A stretch of DNA of 64,000 bases from JAZKAR01 sp040389065 (GTDB lineage: Bacteria > Pseudomonadota > Gammaproteobacteria > Burkholderiales > Casimicrobiaceae), in assembly GCA_040389065.1 (NCBI GenBank), contig JAZKAR010000026.1, positions 1-64,000 on the forward strand, read 5' to 3'. This document shows, piece after piece, positions 17,848 to 27,041 of this stretch. Position numbers and translations under genes: made by a program. Position 1 is the stretch's first letter; each line of letters starts with the position of its first letter. The notes under the pieces are model-generated. The model was not told the origin of the DNA. It did not search any database and saw only the letters and a list, made by a program, of their open reading frames with translations.

Positions 17848-18896
17848 AACAACCCTTTTTAATGACGTTCATGCTGCTGTCTTCCACTGCCTTATCAAGC
17901 GCTTATGCTGAAAAACCCAGTCAAAGCAATGAAGGCGGTTGGTCGGCTCTATGGAAAACACCTGATCAACGTGCTGAACAATTGCTACGCCAAGGGAATG
18001 CCGCTTCTGCCGCGCAAACGTATACCGACCCACGGCGTAAAGCGTTTGCCCAACTTAAAGCAGGTGACTATGCTAATGCAGCCAAAGGTTTTGCTGCCTT
18101 TGATGATAGCGATGCACATTACAACCGAGGCAATGCACTAGCCCGATCAGGAGATTTGCAAGGAGCATTAAGTGCATATGAAGCTGCACTCGCTCGTGAT
18201 TCGCATAATGAAGATGCACGCAAAAACCGCGAACTGGTGTCAAAAGCGATTCAACAACAACAACATTCAGATCCTTCTCAGCAGCAATCACAACCTTCGC
18301 AATCTTCTCAGCCCTCTCAGACTGCTGAATCCTCTAAAAATTCTAAGCAATCTTCTTCAAATAATGAAAAAGACAAATCTTCTCCTGAGCAAGGAGCGCA
18401 AGGGCAAGCTGGCTCGTCTCAAAAAAATGAACAGCCCAGCACCGCGCCTGCCAATAAAAACTCAGCTCAATCTTCGCCTAACGCATCCTCTTCGCAGCCT
18501 AGTAGAGCCGCACAACAAGCCGCACAAAAACCAGTGCCTCAATCTCAACCTAATCCTAATCAACTAGCCGCAGATAAAAATAACGCAACTTCACAAACGC
18601 CTCAACCGAACCCAATTAATCAAACTAACAAAGCTAATCAACCAAACGAACTTAGCCAAAGCCAGCAAGCACAGGCGAATAAACTGAATGCATCTTCTGA
18701 TTCAAAAAAGCGTGGAGCGGCTAACACAGCACTTAATGTACCTGACTCAAACACTGCACCTGCTAACACATCTGATACCGCACAACGTATCACTCAAGAA
18801 CAATGGTTACGGCAAATTCCTGATGACCCTAGTGGTCTATTAAAACGTAAATTCATGATTGAACATCTGATTAAACAGCAAGAGAAACAGCCATGA
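17844..18896 (+). CDS. batC: TPR protein with low-complexity tail, BatC-like
   Basis: A signal peptide (MKQPFLMTFMLLSSTALSSAYA) is followed by two TPR-like repeats (residues about 45-120: AAKGFAAFDDSDAHYNRGNALARSG and GALSAYEAALARDSHNEDA). Then come about 170 residues of Gln/Ser/Asn/Pro-rich low-complexity sequence, and the short conserved end EQWLRQIPDDPSGLLKRKF that is typical of BatC proteins. ATG 17844 is preferred over GTG 17835 because it overlaps the upstream stop as ATGA and starts the signal peptide. The C-terminal motif probably sits in or near the membrane complex; the linker length is variable in the family. Confidence 0.88.
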   Translation: MKQPFLMTFMLLSSTALSSAYAEKPSQSNEGGWSALWKTPDQRAEQLLRQGNAASAAQTYTDPRRKAFAQLKAGDYANAAKGFAAFDDSDAHYNRGNALARSGDLQGALSAYEAALARDSHNEDARKNRELVSKAIQQQQHSDPSQQQSQPSQSSQPSQTAESSKNSKQSSSNNEKDKSSPEQGAQGQAGSSQKNEQPSTAPANKNSAQSSPNASSSQPSRAAQQAAQKPVPQSQPNPNQLAADKNNATSQTPQPNPINQTNKANQPNELSQSQQAQANKLNASSDSKKRGAANTALNVPDSNTAPANTSDTAQRITQEQWLRQIPDDPSGLLKRKFMIEHLIKQQEKQP

Positions 18897-20734
18897 AAAC
18901 TTATTATCGTGCCGCTGCTGCACTTTTGATCAGCAGCCTTCATTTATCTGCCCTGGCAGCCGTCACGGCTCAATTAGATCAAGACCGTATTAGCTTAGGT
19001 GAATCGGTACGCCTTATTGTTGAGCATGAAGGCAATACGCATCGCCAGCCTGATCTTAACCCTCTCAAACAAGATTTTGATATTCTTAGCCGCAGTAGCG
19101 GTTCGAGCATTCAAATTATTAATGGCCAGATGTCTGCCAAAAATCAGATCACGCTTATCTTATCGCCTAAACATGAAGGCCGTATTCGAATACCGGCGTT
19201 AGAATGGGATGGTGAACGCTCCACAGAGCTTGATCTTACCGTGGGCAGTGCCCCCCCGGCTCCCTCAGCACAAGGAACGCCTAACGAAGAAGGCAAACCC
19301 TCTGCAAATGCACAGCATGTTTTTCTTTCAAGCACCGTTGACCAGAAGCACCCTTATGTACAGGCCGCCGTTACATTAACCATTCGGCTTTATACCGATC
19401 GTGCGCTATATGAAGCCAGCCTCGAACTACCGCCAAGCAATGATGTGGTTGCACAACCCTTGGGCAAAGACCAGCAAACTACAGAAGTTCGTAATGGAAA
19501 GCGCTATCAGGTCATTGAGCGAAAATATCTGCTTTTTCCTCAAAAAACAGGGCAACTTAAACTGGCTGGCCCTGTATTGAATGCTACCATGCCAGACTCA
19601 AATAGCCCTGATGGTAACGACTCTATTTTTGGATCTATTTTTGGAAATAGCCCTCTGGCTGGCATGATAAATGCCACGCGCCCCATTCAGCTTAGAGGAA
19701 ATGCTATTGTACTAAACGTACAAGCTCACCCATCTTCAAGTAAAGGAAACTGGTTACCCGCCCAACACGTTACGCTTGAAGACTCATGGCTGCCTGATAC
19801 ATTAACCGTTCATGTAGGTGAACCGATTGTTCGACATTTAAACCTTAGTGCTGTTGGGTTACCCGCAGCCCAATTACCTGATGTCAGCGCGCTGATGTCT
19901 TTACCTGCTGATATTAAAATTTACCCTGATCAGCCCAAACTCGAAAACACAGTACAAAATGCTAGCGTTGTTGGGCGGCGTCAGCATGATGTAGCACTGA
20001 TCGCGAATAAACCTGGTAAGTATCAATTACCCGCCATTCATTTGCAATGGTGGGATACAACGCATAATATTCAGCGGGAAGTCGTTTTACCTGGTCGTAC
20101 TTTAAATATTCTGCCCGGAAGCAGTAACTCAGCCAATATTACTGCTCAAGCACCACAAAACCCTACTCCACCTAATGATCCCACTACAGGGTCTAAGGCT
20201 GGCTCTGACACTTTAGCAGCCTCCACACCATCACTATCTACCCCCCCACCAGAAAGTTCGTCTTCAAAATATGGCATTGCTGCGCTTGTTCCCTGGCACT
20301 GGGTGAGTTTGACATTAGGAACACTTTGGTTAGCAACGCTTGCTGCTTGGTGGTATAACACCCGACGCAGACGCTCTTTACAAGCGCAGCTTATCTCTAA
20401 TGATTCCCAATCAAACTTGCCTAACAGCCTGAGTGTTAGTGAAGCCCGGCAATCATTTCAACAGGCATGCCGAGCTAATCATCCACAAAACGCCCGCCAT
20501 GCCTTATTAACCTGGGCAAGTGCTGCATGGCCTCACCACCCTCCTGCGGGTCTCAATGCGTTAGCGCAACGCTTAGATGACTCTCAAGTTAAAGCATTAT
20601 TACGCGAACTTGATCGAGCGTGTTATACCTCGGTAACGTGGGATGGCAAGGCTCTTGCGAGTGCGTTAACAAAATTGCCAGTAGAAAAAAAAGTTGCGAC
20701 GGGTAAGCCGCAGCTTGGAAGTTTGTATTCTTAA
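18893..20734 (+). CDS. batD: BatD-like periplasmic protein
   Basis: The 613-residue product has a signal peptide (ISSLHLSALAA), an Ig-like N-terminal region (AAVTAQLDQDRISLGESVRLIVEHEGN), further beta domains, a membrane helix near residue 470 (WVSLTLGTLWLATLAAWWY) and a cytoplasmic tail ending VEKKVATGKPQLGSLYS. This is the usual last gene of the operon, and its start overlaps the batC stop. Two diverged fragments of a second copy of this gene flank the 23-26.9 kb cassette. The stop is only 24 bases from the convergent acyltransferase stop. Confidence 0.9.
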   Translation: MKTYYRAAAALLISSLHLSALAAVTAQLDQDRISLGESVRLIVEHEGNTHRQPDLNPLKQDFDILSRSSGSSIQIINGQMSAKNQITLILSPKHEGRIRIPALEWDGERSTELDLTVGSAPPAPSAQGTPNEEGKPSANAQHVFLSSTVDQKHPYVQAAVTLTIRLYTDRALYEASLELPPSNDVVAQPLGKDQQTTEVRNGKRYQVIERKYLLFPQKTGQLKLAGPVLNATMPDSNSPDGNDSIFGSIFGNSPLAGMINATRPIQLRGNAIVLNVQAHPSSSKGNWLPAQHVTLEDSWLPDTLTVHVGEPIVRHLNLSAVGLPAAQLPDVSALMSLPADIKIYPDQPKLENTVQNASVVGRRQHDVALIANKPGKYQLPAIHLQWWDTTHNIQREVVLPGRTLNILPGSSNSANITAQAPQNPTPPNDPTTGSKAGSDTLAASTPSLSTPPPESSSSKYGIAALVPWHWVSLTLGTLWLATLAAWWYNTRRRRSLQAQLISNDSQSNLPNSLSVSEARQSFQQACRANHPQNARHALLTWASAAWPHHPPAGLNALAQRLDDSQVKALLRELDRACYTSVTWDGKALASALTKLPVEKKVATGKPQLGSLYS

Positions 20735-20758
20735 CCTTTATACTCAACAGACGGAAAA

Positions 20759-22783
20759 CTAAAAGTTTATGAAACGCTCAGCAAAAAAATTGCTTCCACG
20801 TAAAGATAGATGATGTGAGTCTCTATAAAAGATCAAGCCGTCTTTTTTATAGCTACAAGTGTCGTTGTTACATAGCAAATCAAGTGGATCAAAAGTTTTT
20901 AATGTAGGATTTGATTTTTTTAGTCTATCAATGATATTACGTAACTCAGCTTGACGCGATAAAACTTTAGCCTTTGAAATTTCGCACATTTTAAATGAAT
21001 TTCTGAAGCAATCTTTTGGAAAAAAAGGCAATTCGGGAACATCCACAATCAAAGTAACCGCCTTACCATTAGCGCTTAATAATTTGATAGCTGAATTTAG
21101 TCCATCAAAAAAGAGATCACTACGATTTCCATGAAAATTCGAAGAGGTAATCTTAAAAGCATTGGGACCAAAGTTATCTTTTACATGATCAGCAGCATAA
21201 GCATCGGTTTTAAAGTAGTTGCCATAAAAGGATAAAACAACATTCTCAATATTTTTGTTTTCAATTAAATATTTAAAAATAATTTTAAATTTGTCTTCAC
21301 ACCTTTTTTCACTCGCTTCAACATTGATACCTAAGACAGGTGGGCAAGCTGAATTCCCTATCAACATCCAACTATTTTTTTTATCTACCGCTGTTAAGCC
21401 ATAGAACTTATCTGCAGCATGACTATCACCAATAATGGCTGAATTTGGTTTATGGTTAACGCTTTTCAAACAATAATCTAAAGTAATATTTTTCGTCTTT
21501 AATTCGTTGAGATCGCAAACCGCATAGCCCTCAATTCCATTTTTTACATCAAAGTCTTTCGACTGCTTTGCTAATGCTCTAAATGGAAGGCCATCTAATT
21601 TATATGTATTGTATCCCCCATATCCAACAATAGACATAATGAGGACAAGAACCATAACTTTCGCTTTTCCATGTTTACTCAGGCGTATAGGTCGCTCAAC
21701 AAACTTGTATGTAAGCCAAGCAAGCGCAACAGAGACAATTACAACTGTAATACGAATATTAAGACTTAATACTTCGCCGCCAATAATTTTAGCAAAAGAT
21801 AACAACGGCCAATGCCATAGATACAACGGAAAGCTGATTAAGCCAAACCAAACAGCGATCTTATTTGACAAAATTGTGCGATTAATCCAAGCCTTAGGTC
21901 CAGCAAAGATGATAAGAACAGCTCCTAACACCGGAATTATTGCCCATTTACCTGGAAAGCCGATCTCATCTACCTCACAAAATCCATACAAAATCAATAA
22001 AAATGCGAATAAAGAAATAACACTAGCTAAGGTCTGACCATTATTCGTATGTGGATCTCTATATATTGCTTTTGAAAGCCATCTGTCTAACGTGACACCA
22101 TTAGTAACAGAAAAAGATGGTTTATATAGAATTAACCAAGCAAGTATGCTTCCAAACATCAACTCCCAAAAACGAGTCTGTGGGGAATAAAAATCTGCCA
22201 CAGCATCATTTTTCACTTGCTGGATATTTAGAAAAAAAGAAGCGATAGCAATTACGATACCAATACTTAATAAATTAAAACGTTTTTTGTAAGCAAACCA
22301 CAATAATATAGGCCAAATGATATAAAATTGTTCTTCAACACCTAAACTCCAAAGATGTAACAAAGGCTTAGCTTCAGCCACATTATCAAAGTAACCTGAC
22401 TCTTTCCACAGCATAAAATTTGAGATAAATACTGCACCACCAGCAATATGTTTACCTAGTTGCTTGTACTCATCTGCAAATAAAGTAAACCATCCGAAAG
22501 CAAAGCAAGCGACAAGCACAAGAGTAAGCGCAGGAAAAATACGCTTAACACGTCGAGCATAAAACTCAGTAAAACTAAACGTACCATTATCTAATTTTTC
22601 AAAAATAATAGTAGAAATTAGAAAACCAGATATTACAAAGAAAATATCTACGCCTATGAAGCCACTTTTTATCCAATTGGGAAAAACATGGAAGAAAACT
22701 ACTGATAAGACAGCTATAGCCCTCAATCCATCAATATCGTGCCGGTATTTGGAGTGTGAAGAATATATTTTTTCTACTGCCAT
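20759..22783 (-). CDS. Acyltransferase 3 with C-terminal SGNH domain (OafA type)
   Basis: Integral-membrane O-acyltransferase that acetylates surface polysaccharide or lipopolysaccharide. The N-terminal half (residues about 10-380) begins YRHDIDGLRAIAVLSVVFFH with the catalytic His/Asp-type motif RHDIDGLRA, has FIGVDIFFVISGFLIS, and about ten membrane segments. The C-terminal 230 residues form a periplasmic SGNH hydrolase-like domain with IIGDSHAADKF (Ser) and DSHHLSLRGS (Asp-His). 674 residues, full length. It is AT-richer than the batD gene it faces, and convergent with it. No other polysaccharide gene is nearby. Confidence 0.9.
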   Translation of the reverse strand: MAVEKIYSSHSKYRHDIDGLRAIAVLSVVFFHVFPNWIKSGFIGVDIFFVISGFLISTIIFEKLDNGTFSFTEFYARRVKRIFPALTLVLVACFAFGWFTLFADEYKQLGKHIAGGAVFISNFMLWKESGYFDNVAEAKPLLHLWSLGVEEQFYIIWPILLWFAYKKRFNLLSIGIVIAIASFFLNIQQVKNDAVADFYSPQTRFWELMFGSILAWLILYKPSFSVTNGVTLDRWLSKAIYRDPHTNNGQTLASVISLFAFLLILYGFCEVDEIGFPGKWAIIPVLGAVLIIFAGPKAWINRTILSNKIAVWFGLISFPLYLWHWPLLSFAKIIGGEVLSLNIRITVVIVSVALAWLTYKFVERPIRLSKHGKAKVMVLVLIMSIVGYGGYNTYKLDGLPFRALAKQSKDFDVKNGIEGYAVCDLNELKTKNITLDYCLKSVNHKPNSAIIGDSHAADKFYGLTAVDKKNSWMLIGNSACPPVLGINVEASEKRCEDKFKIIFKYLIENKNIENVVLSFYGNYFKTDAYAADHVKDNFGPNAFKITSSNFHGNRSDLFFDGLNSAIKLLSANGKAVTLIVDVPELPFFPKDCFRNSFKMCEISKAKVLSRQAELRNIIDRLKKSNPTLKTFDPLDLLCNNDTCSYKKDGLIFYRDSHHLSLRGSNFFAERFINF

Positions 22784-22939
22784 TGTGCTTTACCTACTTA
22801 AACATACGCTTAGCAACTGCAGCCATAAATGCTAGCACTAAGCAAAAAATTGATTATTATCTAAAAGATGTTGTTTTAATTATATATTTTTAATGGCTGC
22901 CCAACAACTAGAAGCTCCGTATGCCTAAGGTTTAGATAC

Positions 22940-23012
22940 GGTATAAAATGCTAGCGTCGTTGGGCGTTGCTAGCACAATATCCAACGTGAAGTGGTTTTA
23001 CCCAATGGCACA
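22940..23012 (+). pseudogene. Remnant of a second batD (left fragment)
   Basis: TATAAAATGCTAGCGTCGTTGG matches batD around 19953-19975 with two changes. After a deletion of about 80 bp, AATATCCAACGTGAAGTGG and the next 15 bases match batD 20067-20101, translating to NIQREVVLP in both. In-frame TAA and TAG codons interrupt it, so it is dead. Weaker similarity may extend left (GCTGCCCAACAACTA resembles the AAQL codons of batD). It ends about eight bases before the aldehyde dehydrogenase stop codon. Confidence 0.75.
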
Positions 23013-23019
23013 TCATTAT

Positions 23020-24465
23020 TCACTCGCCGGATACATATATCGCTACATTCTTTGTGCGCACATAACTGTATAGCGCTTCCTGCCCTTTTTCGCGACCAAA
23101 ACCTGAAAGACCGACGCCACCGAATGGGGTTTCTATACCCCCGGCATACCATTCATTTACAAAGACCTGCCCTGCCTTCAAGCGCCTGACGCAACGCATC
23201 GCACAACTGAGGTTCTGAGTGAATACACCGGCAACCAAGCCGAATTCGGTGCCATTTGCGATTGCCAGAGCCTCTTCTTCGGTATCGAACGGAATAACCG
23301 CCAATACCGGGCCAAACACCTCTTCCTGGGCGATGCACATCGATGGGCTGACATCGCGAAAAACGGTGGGCTGCATGAAGTGACCGGGACGATCGCTAAA
23401 CGCCGCGCCACCGATAGCTATGACAGCCCCCTCTTCCACAGCACGCCGGCATAGCGCTTCGATGCCGCCAAGTTGCCTAGCATTGATCACAGGCGTCAAA
23501 TCTGGATTGTCGCTACCGGCTCCTACGCTGAGGCCTTGTGCAAGCTCAACGACCGCAGCCACCACCTCTTCATAAATATCGCGTTGAACCAGCAGACGTG
23601 ACATGGCGGAACATACTTGGCCAGCGTTGAAGAAAATTCCGCTTTTGACACTATTCAATAATTGCTTGCGGTCAGCGTCGGCGAACACTAGTGCTGCAGA
23701 CTTGCCACCAAGCTCCATAACACTTGGAATGGCACGCTCAGCCGCATTGCGCAAGATTGATTGTCCCGTTTGCACTGAACCAGTAAATACGATCTGATCC
23801 ACGTTGCGATGGCTGACGATGTGCGAGCCGATTTCACTGCCCGGGCCGCAAATCAAGTTGACCGCCCCTTTCGGCAACTCGGCACGCGCAATGGCCCTAA
23901 TCAGAACGCACATTCCAAGAGGCGACAATTCGGGCGACTTGATTACAACCGCATTGCCAGCCGCCAAAGCTGGCGCCAGCGAACGTGCGCAGATCGACAC
24001 GGGGAAGTTCCATGGAACAATTTGCGCCGAAACACCTAGCGGATCGTAAATCGTAAAATCCATGTAGCCGTTGCCTAACGGAATCGAGGTGCCTTCGATC
24101 TTGTCTGCTAGGCCCGCATAGTACTCAAAGTAACGGGCAGCCTCAACAAACTCATCTTTGGCATCGCGCAGACTTTTGCCGTTTTCCTGGCACAGAACCC
24201 AGGCACCTTCATCGGCGACCGCGCGAATTTCCTCTGCGATCCGCAGCAGCCATGTCACCCGCTGGGCTGGTCGGGCGTGGGTCAGTGCGCTGCTATCGGC
24301 ACAGCGGCGCGCAGCCGCCAGCGCACATTCGGTATCTTCAATGCTCGCTACGGCGATCGTAGCCAACGGCTCTCCGATTGCAGGATTGTTCACTTGCAGG
24401 CGGCGTTCGCTATCACGCCATTCGCCGTCAATATAGTTTAACCAGTGCGGTTCAATTGGATACAT
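23020..24465 (-). CDS. NAD(P)-dependent aldehyde dehydrogenase
   Basis: Oxidises an aldehyde to the acid with NAD(P). 481 residues, full length: cofactor-binding region VPWNFPVSICARSLAPALAAGN and IVFTGSVQTGQ, catalytic Glu in VMELGGKSAALVFADAD and catalytic Cys in FFNAGQVCSAMSRL. EVFGPVLAVIPFD and the C-terminal FGREKGQEAL strand are present. Betaine-aldehyde-type and similar ALDHs look like this. It overlaps no gene but lies ten bases from the Rieske oxygenase gene, same strand, so it should act on that enzyme's product. Clearly higher GC than the surrounding genes. Confidence 0.92.
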   Translation of the reverse strand: MYPIEPHWLNYIDGEWRDSERRLQVNNPAIGEPLATIAVASIEDTECALAAARRCADSSALTHARPAQRVTWLLRIAEEIRAVADEGAWVLCQENGKSLRDAKDEFVEAARYFEYYAGLADKIEGTSIPLGNGYMDFTIYDPLGVSAQIVPWNFPVSICARSLAPALAAGNAVVIKSPELSPLGMCVLIRAIARAELPKGAVNLICGPGSEIGSHIVSHRNVDQIVFTGSVQTGQSILRNAAERAIPSVMELGGKSAALVFADADRKQLLNSVKSGIFFNAGQVCSAMSRLLVQRDIYEEVVAAVVELAQGLSVGAGSDNPDLTPVINARQLGGIEALCRRAVEEGAVIAIGGAAFSDRPGHFMQPTVFRDVSPSMCIAQEEVFGPVLAVIPFDTEEEALAIANGTEFGLVAGVFTQNLSCAMRCVRRLKAGQVFVNEWYAGGIETPFGGVGLSGFGREKGQEALYSYVRTKNVAIYVSGE

Positions 24466-24474
24466 GCCCCCTCC

Positions 24475-25692
24475 TCAAACCGGCATTACGGCGGAATTGA
24501 GAACAGCGTTCGTGGCGACAAGCAGCCGACGCGCGTTCCACTGATGAAAATAATGAGTTGGAACATCCATCTCCGGCGAAAAGACACCGCCATTATAGCC
24601 GGGCGAAGCGCGCCCTTTCTGCATGCCTTCCACCGCGTTAATGTCTTCGGCAAATACCACGCGCCAAGCTTCTAAAACCGCGTCACGGCAGCCTGCATAT
24701 TTGTCACTCACAGCTTCGTCGCCAACATAAAATAAGCGCAGATGCTCAATAGTCTTGCCCTGTGCGATCGGCTGAATCTGCATCGCGAACGCATGATCCG
24801 CCTGAATACCCAGCAGGACATTAGGAAAGAAGGCGACGTACTCAGCATTACGTAGACGATCTTGCGGCCAGTTGGGAAATGTCGGCAAATTCGTGCCTGC
24901 CACCACAGATAGGTTGTAAGCATAGCTGCCCTGACCGGCGAAATGCTCGCCGAACTGAATGTTGTAATGGTCTTCCAGGCGCGAATAGCTGTTCAGGGCA
25001 GGATGCACCCACGGCAGATGGTAGGCTTCACAATAATTTTCTACCGCCAACTTCCAGTTGCACTGCACCTCGATGCTAGTCGCATCGCCCGTCGCTTGGC
25101 GACGCAGCAGGCTCATGCCATCATTACCCAGGAACTGTGACCAGCGTTGGGTCAATGGTGTAAGCATCTCTTCCAGTGCAGGCGCGTGACCGGACAGGTT
25201 GATGAATATCATATCCATCCATACCGCACTGCGAATGACCTTCAAGCCATGTTTCTCACATGCAAATCGTTCATCTTTATGCTGGTTGACACCGCCAATA
25301 TGTGGCGTCCCTTTTAGATTACCGTTCAAATCGTAATTCCAGGAGTGGTAAGGGCAGCGAATCACACCTTGCACTTCACCCGCTTCCTGCACCAGTTTCA
25401 TGCCACGATGGCTGCACACATTATGGAATACTTGCACCAGCCCTTCGCGATTGCGTATTAGCAGCAGAGGCAGCCCCATGAAGTCAACCGGATTAACCGA
25501 ACCGTTGTTAGGCATATCGCTAGCAAAACCCACGCATGCCCAGGTTTTCGCCACAACCTGGTCACGCTCCAGCTCGAAGTAGGCTTGCTCGGTATAAAAC
25601 TCGTTGCCAAGCCCGTTAGCCTGATGAATTGGGCGCAGTACGTTTTCCAACTTTTGCACAGGAATACGTTGAAAAAAAATTGGGGCATTCAT
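24475..25692 (-). CDS. Rieske non-haem iron oxygenase, large subunit
   Basis: A ring-hydroxylating-type oxygenase, 405 residues. The Rieske cluster ligands are CSHRG and CPYHSWNY. The mononuclear iron site is in NYCEAYHLPWVHPAL (His-x4-His). The family includes glycine-betaine, carnitine, stachydrine and aromatic oxygenases; demethylation or cleavage followed by aldehyde oxidation would fit the neighbouring ALDH, but the substrate is not readable. ATG 25692 is chosen over 25722: GGAGAG lies six bases upstream and MNAPIFF starts the conserved part. No reductase gene is present in the cassette, so electrons must come from elsewhere. Confidence 0.92.
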   Translation of the reverse strand: MNAPIFFQRIPVQKLENVLRPIHQANGLGNEFYTEQAYFELERDQVVAKTWACVGFASDMPNNGSVNPVDFMGLPLLLIRNREGLVQVFHNVCSHRGMKLVQEAGEVQGVIRCPYHSWNYDLNGNLKGTPHIGGVNQHKDERFACEKHGLKVIRSAVWMDMIFINLSGHAPALEEMLTPLTQRWSQFLGNDGMSLLRRQATGDATSIEVQCNWKLAVENYCEAYHLPWVHPALNSYSRLEDHYNIQFGEHFAGQGSYAYNLSVVAGTNLPTFPNWPQDRLRNAEYVAFFPNVLLGIQADHAFAMQIQPIAQGKTIEHLRLFYVGDEAVSDKYAGCRDAVLEAWRVVFAEDINAVEGMQKGRASPGYNGGVFSPEMDVPTHYFHQWNARRLLVATNAVLNSAVMPV

Positions 25693-25816
25693 TGTCGCTC
25701 TCCATTGTGTAAGCACAATCAATCATGATTGGCCAGCTCATGTGCCTAGGCCTAATTAATAGCACTTATTGTCGAGCAACAAGGAGGTATACAACAAACG
25801 ATTTTTGCGGAGCTAT

Positions 25817-26824
25817 TTATGAGTTTTTATCATTAATAAGGCCCGAAGAAACATGGGCAAAACTGTTCGCTATGGCTACCGCTGCCAGATCGCGTTCCGG
25901 CATCTGTTCGAGCAACCACGTTCGGAAATGTTTAATGCTCTGGCGCCATGTGCCATGATCATGCGACTCAAGCAGGCAGAACTGCGCCTCCGTTTTCAAG
26001 ACTGCTTCGATGGGGCGAACGAGAGCGCCTGTCTGTAAATGGTTATCCAAAAGATTAGACCACGCCAATGCAATCCCCTGCCCGGTGAGCGCAGACTGAA
26101 TCAACATCGAGTAGCTGTTAATGTTAATCCGACGCCTGGGCTCTTGGCTTGCGTAACCAAGACGCTGAAACCATTCGGACCAGCCAATCCAATCACGTTG
26201 CGGATCTTCAAGCCAAAGCCATGTACAGGAGTGCAAGTCTGCTGGCGTACGAAGTTCCGGATGTTTTGCCAGATAAGTTGGGCTACAAACAGGAAAAATT
26301 TCTTCCGAAAATAATGGCGTCACATCAATATTTTTCGGCGGCGTGCGGCAGTAAAACACGGCTAAATCGCAATCGAGTCGCGAAAAATCCTTTACATGAT
26401 CGTGGGCGATGATGCGTAAATCGATCTCTTCGTTATCACGCTGAAAGTCAGCTACCTTTGGCAACAACCATAACGAGGCTAGCGCCGTACTCGTCAACAC
26501 CGTAACCTGTTGCGTACCCTGCCAGTGACGAACTTTTCCGGTAGCGCGAGCCAGGTTCACTAGCAAGTCATGAACTGTCTCATAGTATTCACTCCCGGAT
26601 GTGCTCAAATTGATTGTGCGAGTCGTGCGTTCAAATAAGGTTGAACCTAGATAGTCTTCGAGCACGCGCACCTGCCGACTAATCGCACCCTGCGTAACGT
26701 TTAGTTCTTGCGCCGCCAACGTAAAACTGAGGTGGCGTGCGGCGGCTTCAAAGGCCACGAGACTGTTTAGGGGCGGGATTGGATCGATTTTCATTGGGCA
26801 ATGGCTATTTTTTTCTAACGACAT
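25817..26824 (-). CDS. LysR-family regulator, GcvA-like
   Basis: Transcription factor of about 325-335 residues. The N-terminal winged helix reads PLNSLVAFEAAARHLSFTLAAQELNVTQGAIS and VLEDYLGSTLFERTTR, the GcvA/AmpR-type pattern, and is followed by a periplasmic-binding-like effector domain. It is upstream of the Rieske and ALDH genes on the same strand, so it presumably controls them, though the 94-bp gap before the Rieske gene shows no LysR box I can be sure of. ATG 26824 and ATG 26794 are both possible. Neither has a well-spaced ribosome binding site; GGAGGAAGG is 16 bases before 26824. Confidence 0.9.
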   Translation of the reverse strand: MSLEKNSHCPMKIDPIPPLNSLVAFEAAARHLSFTLAAQELNVTQGAISRQVRVLEDYLGSTLFERTTRTINLSTSGSEYYETVHDLLVNLARATGKVRHWQGTQQVTVLTSTALASLWLLPKVADFQRDNEEIDLRIIAHDHVKDFSRLDCDLAVFYCRTPPKNIDVTPLFSEEIFPVCSPTYLAKHPELRTPADLHSCTWLWLEDPQRDWIGWSEWFQRLGYASQEPRRRININSYSMLIQSALTGQGIALAWSNLLDNHLQTGALVRPIEAVLKTEAQFCLLESHDHGTWRQSIKHFRTWLLEQMPERDLAAVAIANSFAHVSSGLINDKNS

Positions 26825-26881
26825 CTTGTTTTAGAATAACGCCTTCCTCCTTGTAGTAATCGTTTCATTTTATATCCTTCA

Positions 26882-27036
26882 AGATGACTCTCAAGTTGCG
26901 CCATCATTATGAGAACGTGATCGAGCGTGTTATACCTCGATAATGTGGAATGGCAAGGCCCTTGCGAGCACGCTAACAAAATTACCGGCAGAAAAAAAAA
27001 GTAACGCCGGGCAAATTACAATTAAGGGGGTTATAT
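26882..27036 (+). pseudogene. Remnant of a second batD (right fragment)
   Basis: From AGATGACTCTCAAGTT (26882) to the end, this matches the last 160 bases of batD (20575-20734). Translated, DRACYTSIMWNGKALASTL corresponds to DRACYTSVTWDGKALASAL in batD, then TKLPAEKK to TKLPVEKK. A TGA interrupts the frame at about 26910. Together with the left remnant it brackets the ALDH/Rieske/LysR genes, and 470 bp of batD between the two matches (20102-20574) is missing. The SGNH hydrolase gene begins right after it on the other strand. Confidence 0.85.
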
Positions 27037-27041
27037 TCTCA

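Noticed and set aside
18073..18567. Frames inside the batC low-complexity region (for example 18172-18567)
   Set aside because: The region codes for the Gln/Ser/Asn-rich linker in the batC frame with conserved ends; the other frames arise from repetitive codons.
24445..25140. Plus-strand frames opposite the Rieske oxygenase gene
   Set aside because: The high GC content gives open shadow frames; the minus strand carries all conserved Rieske and iron-site residues.
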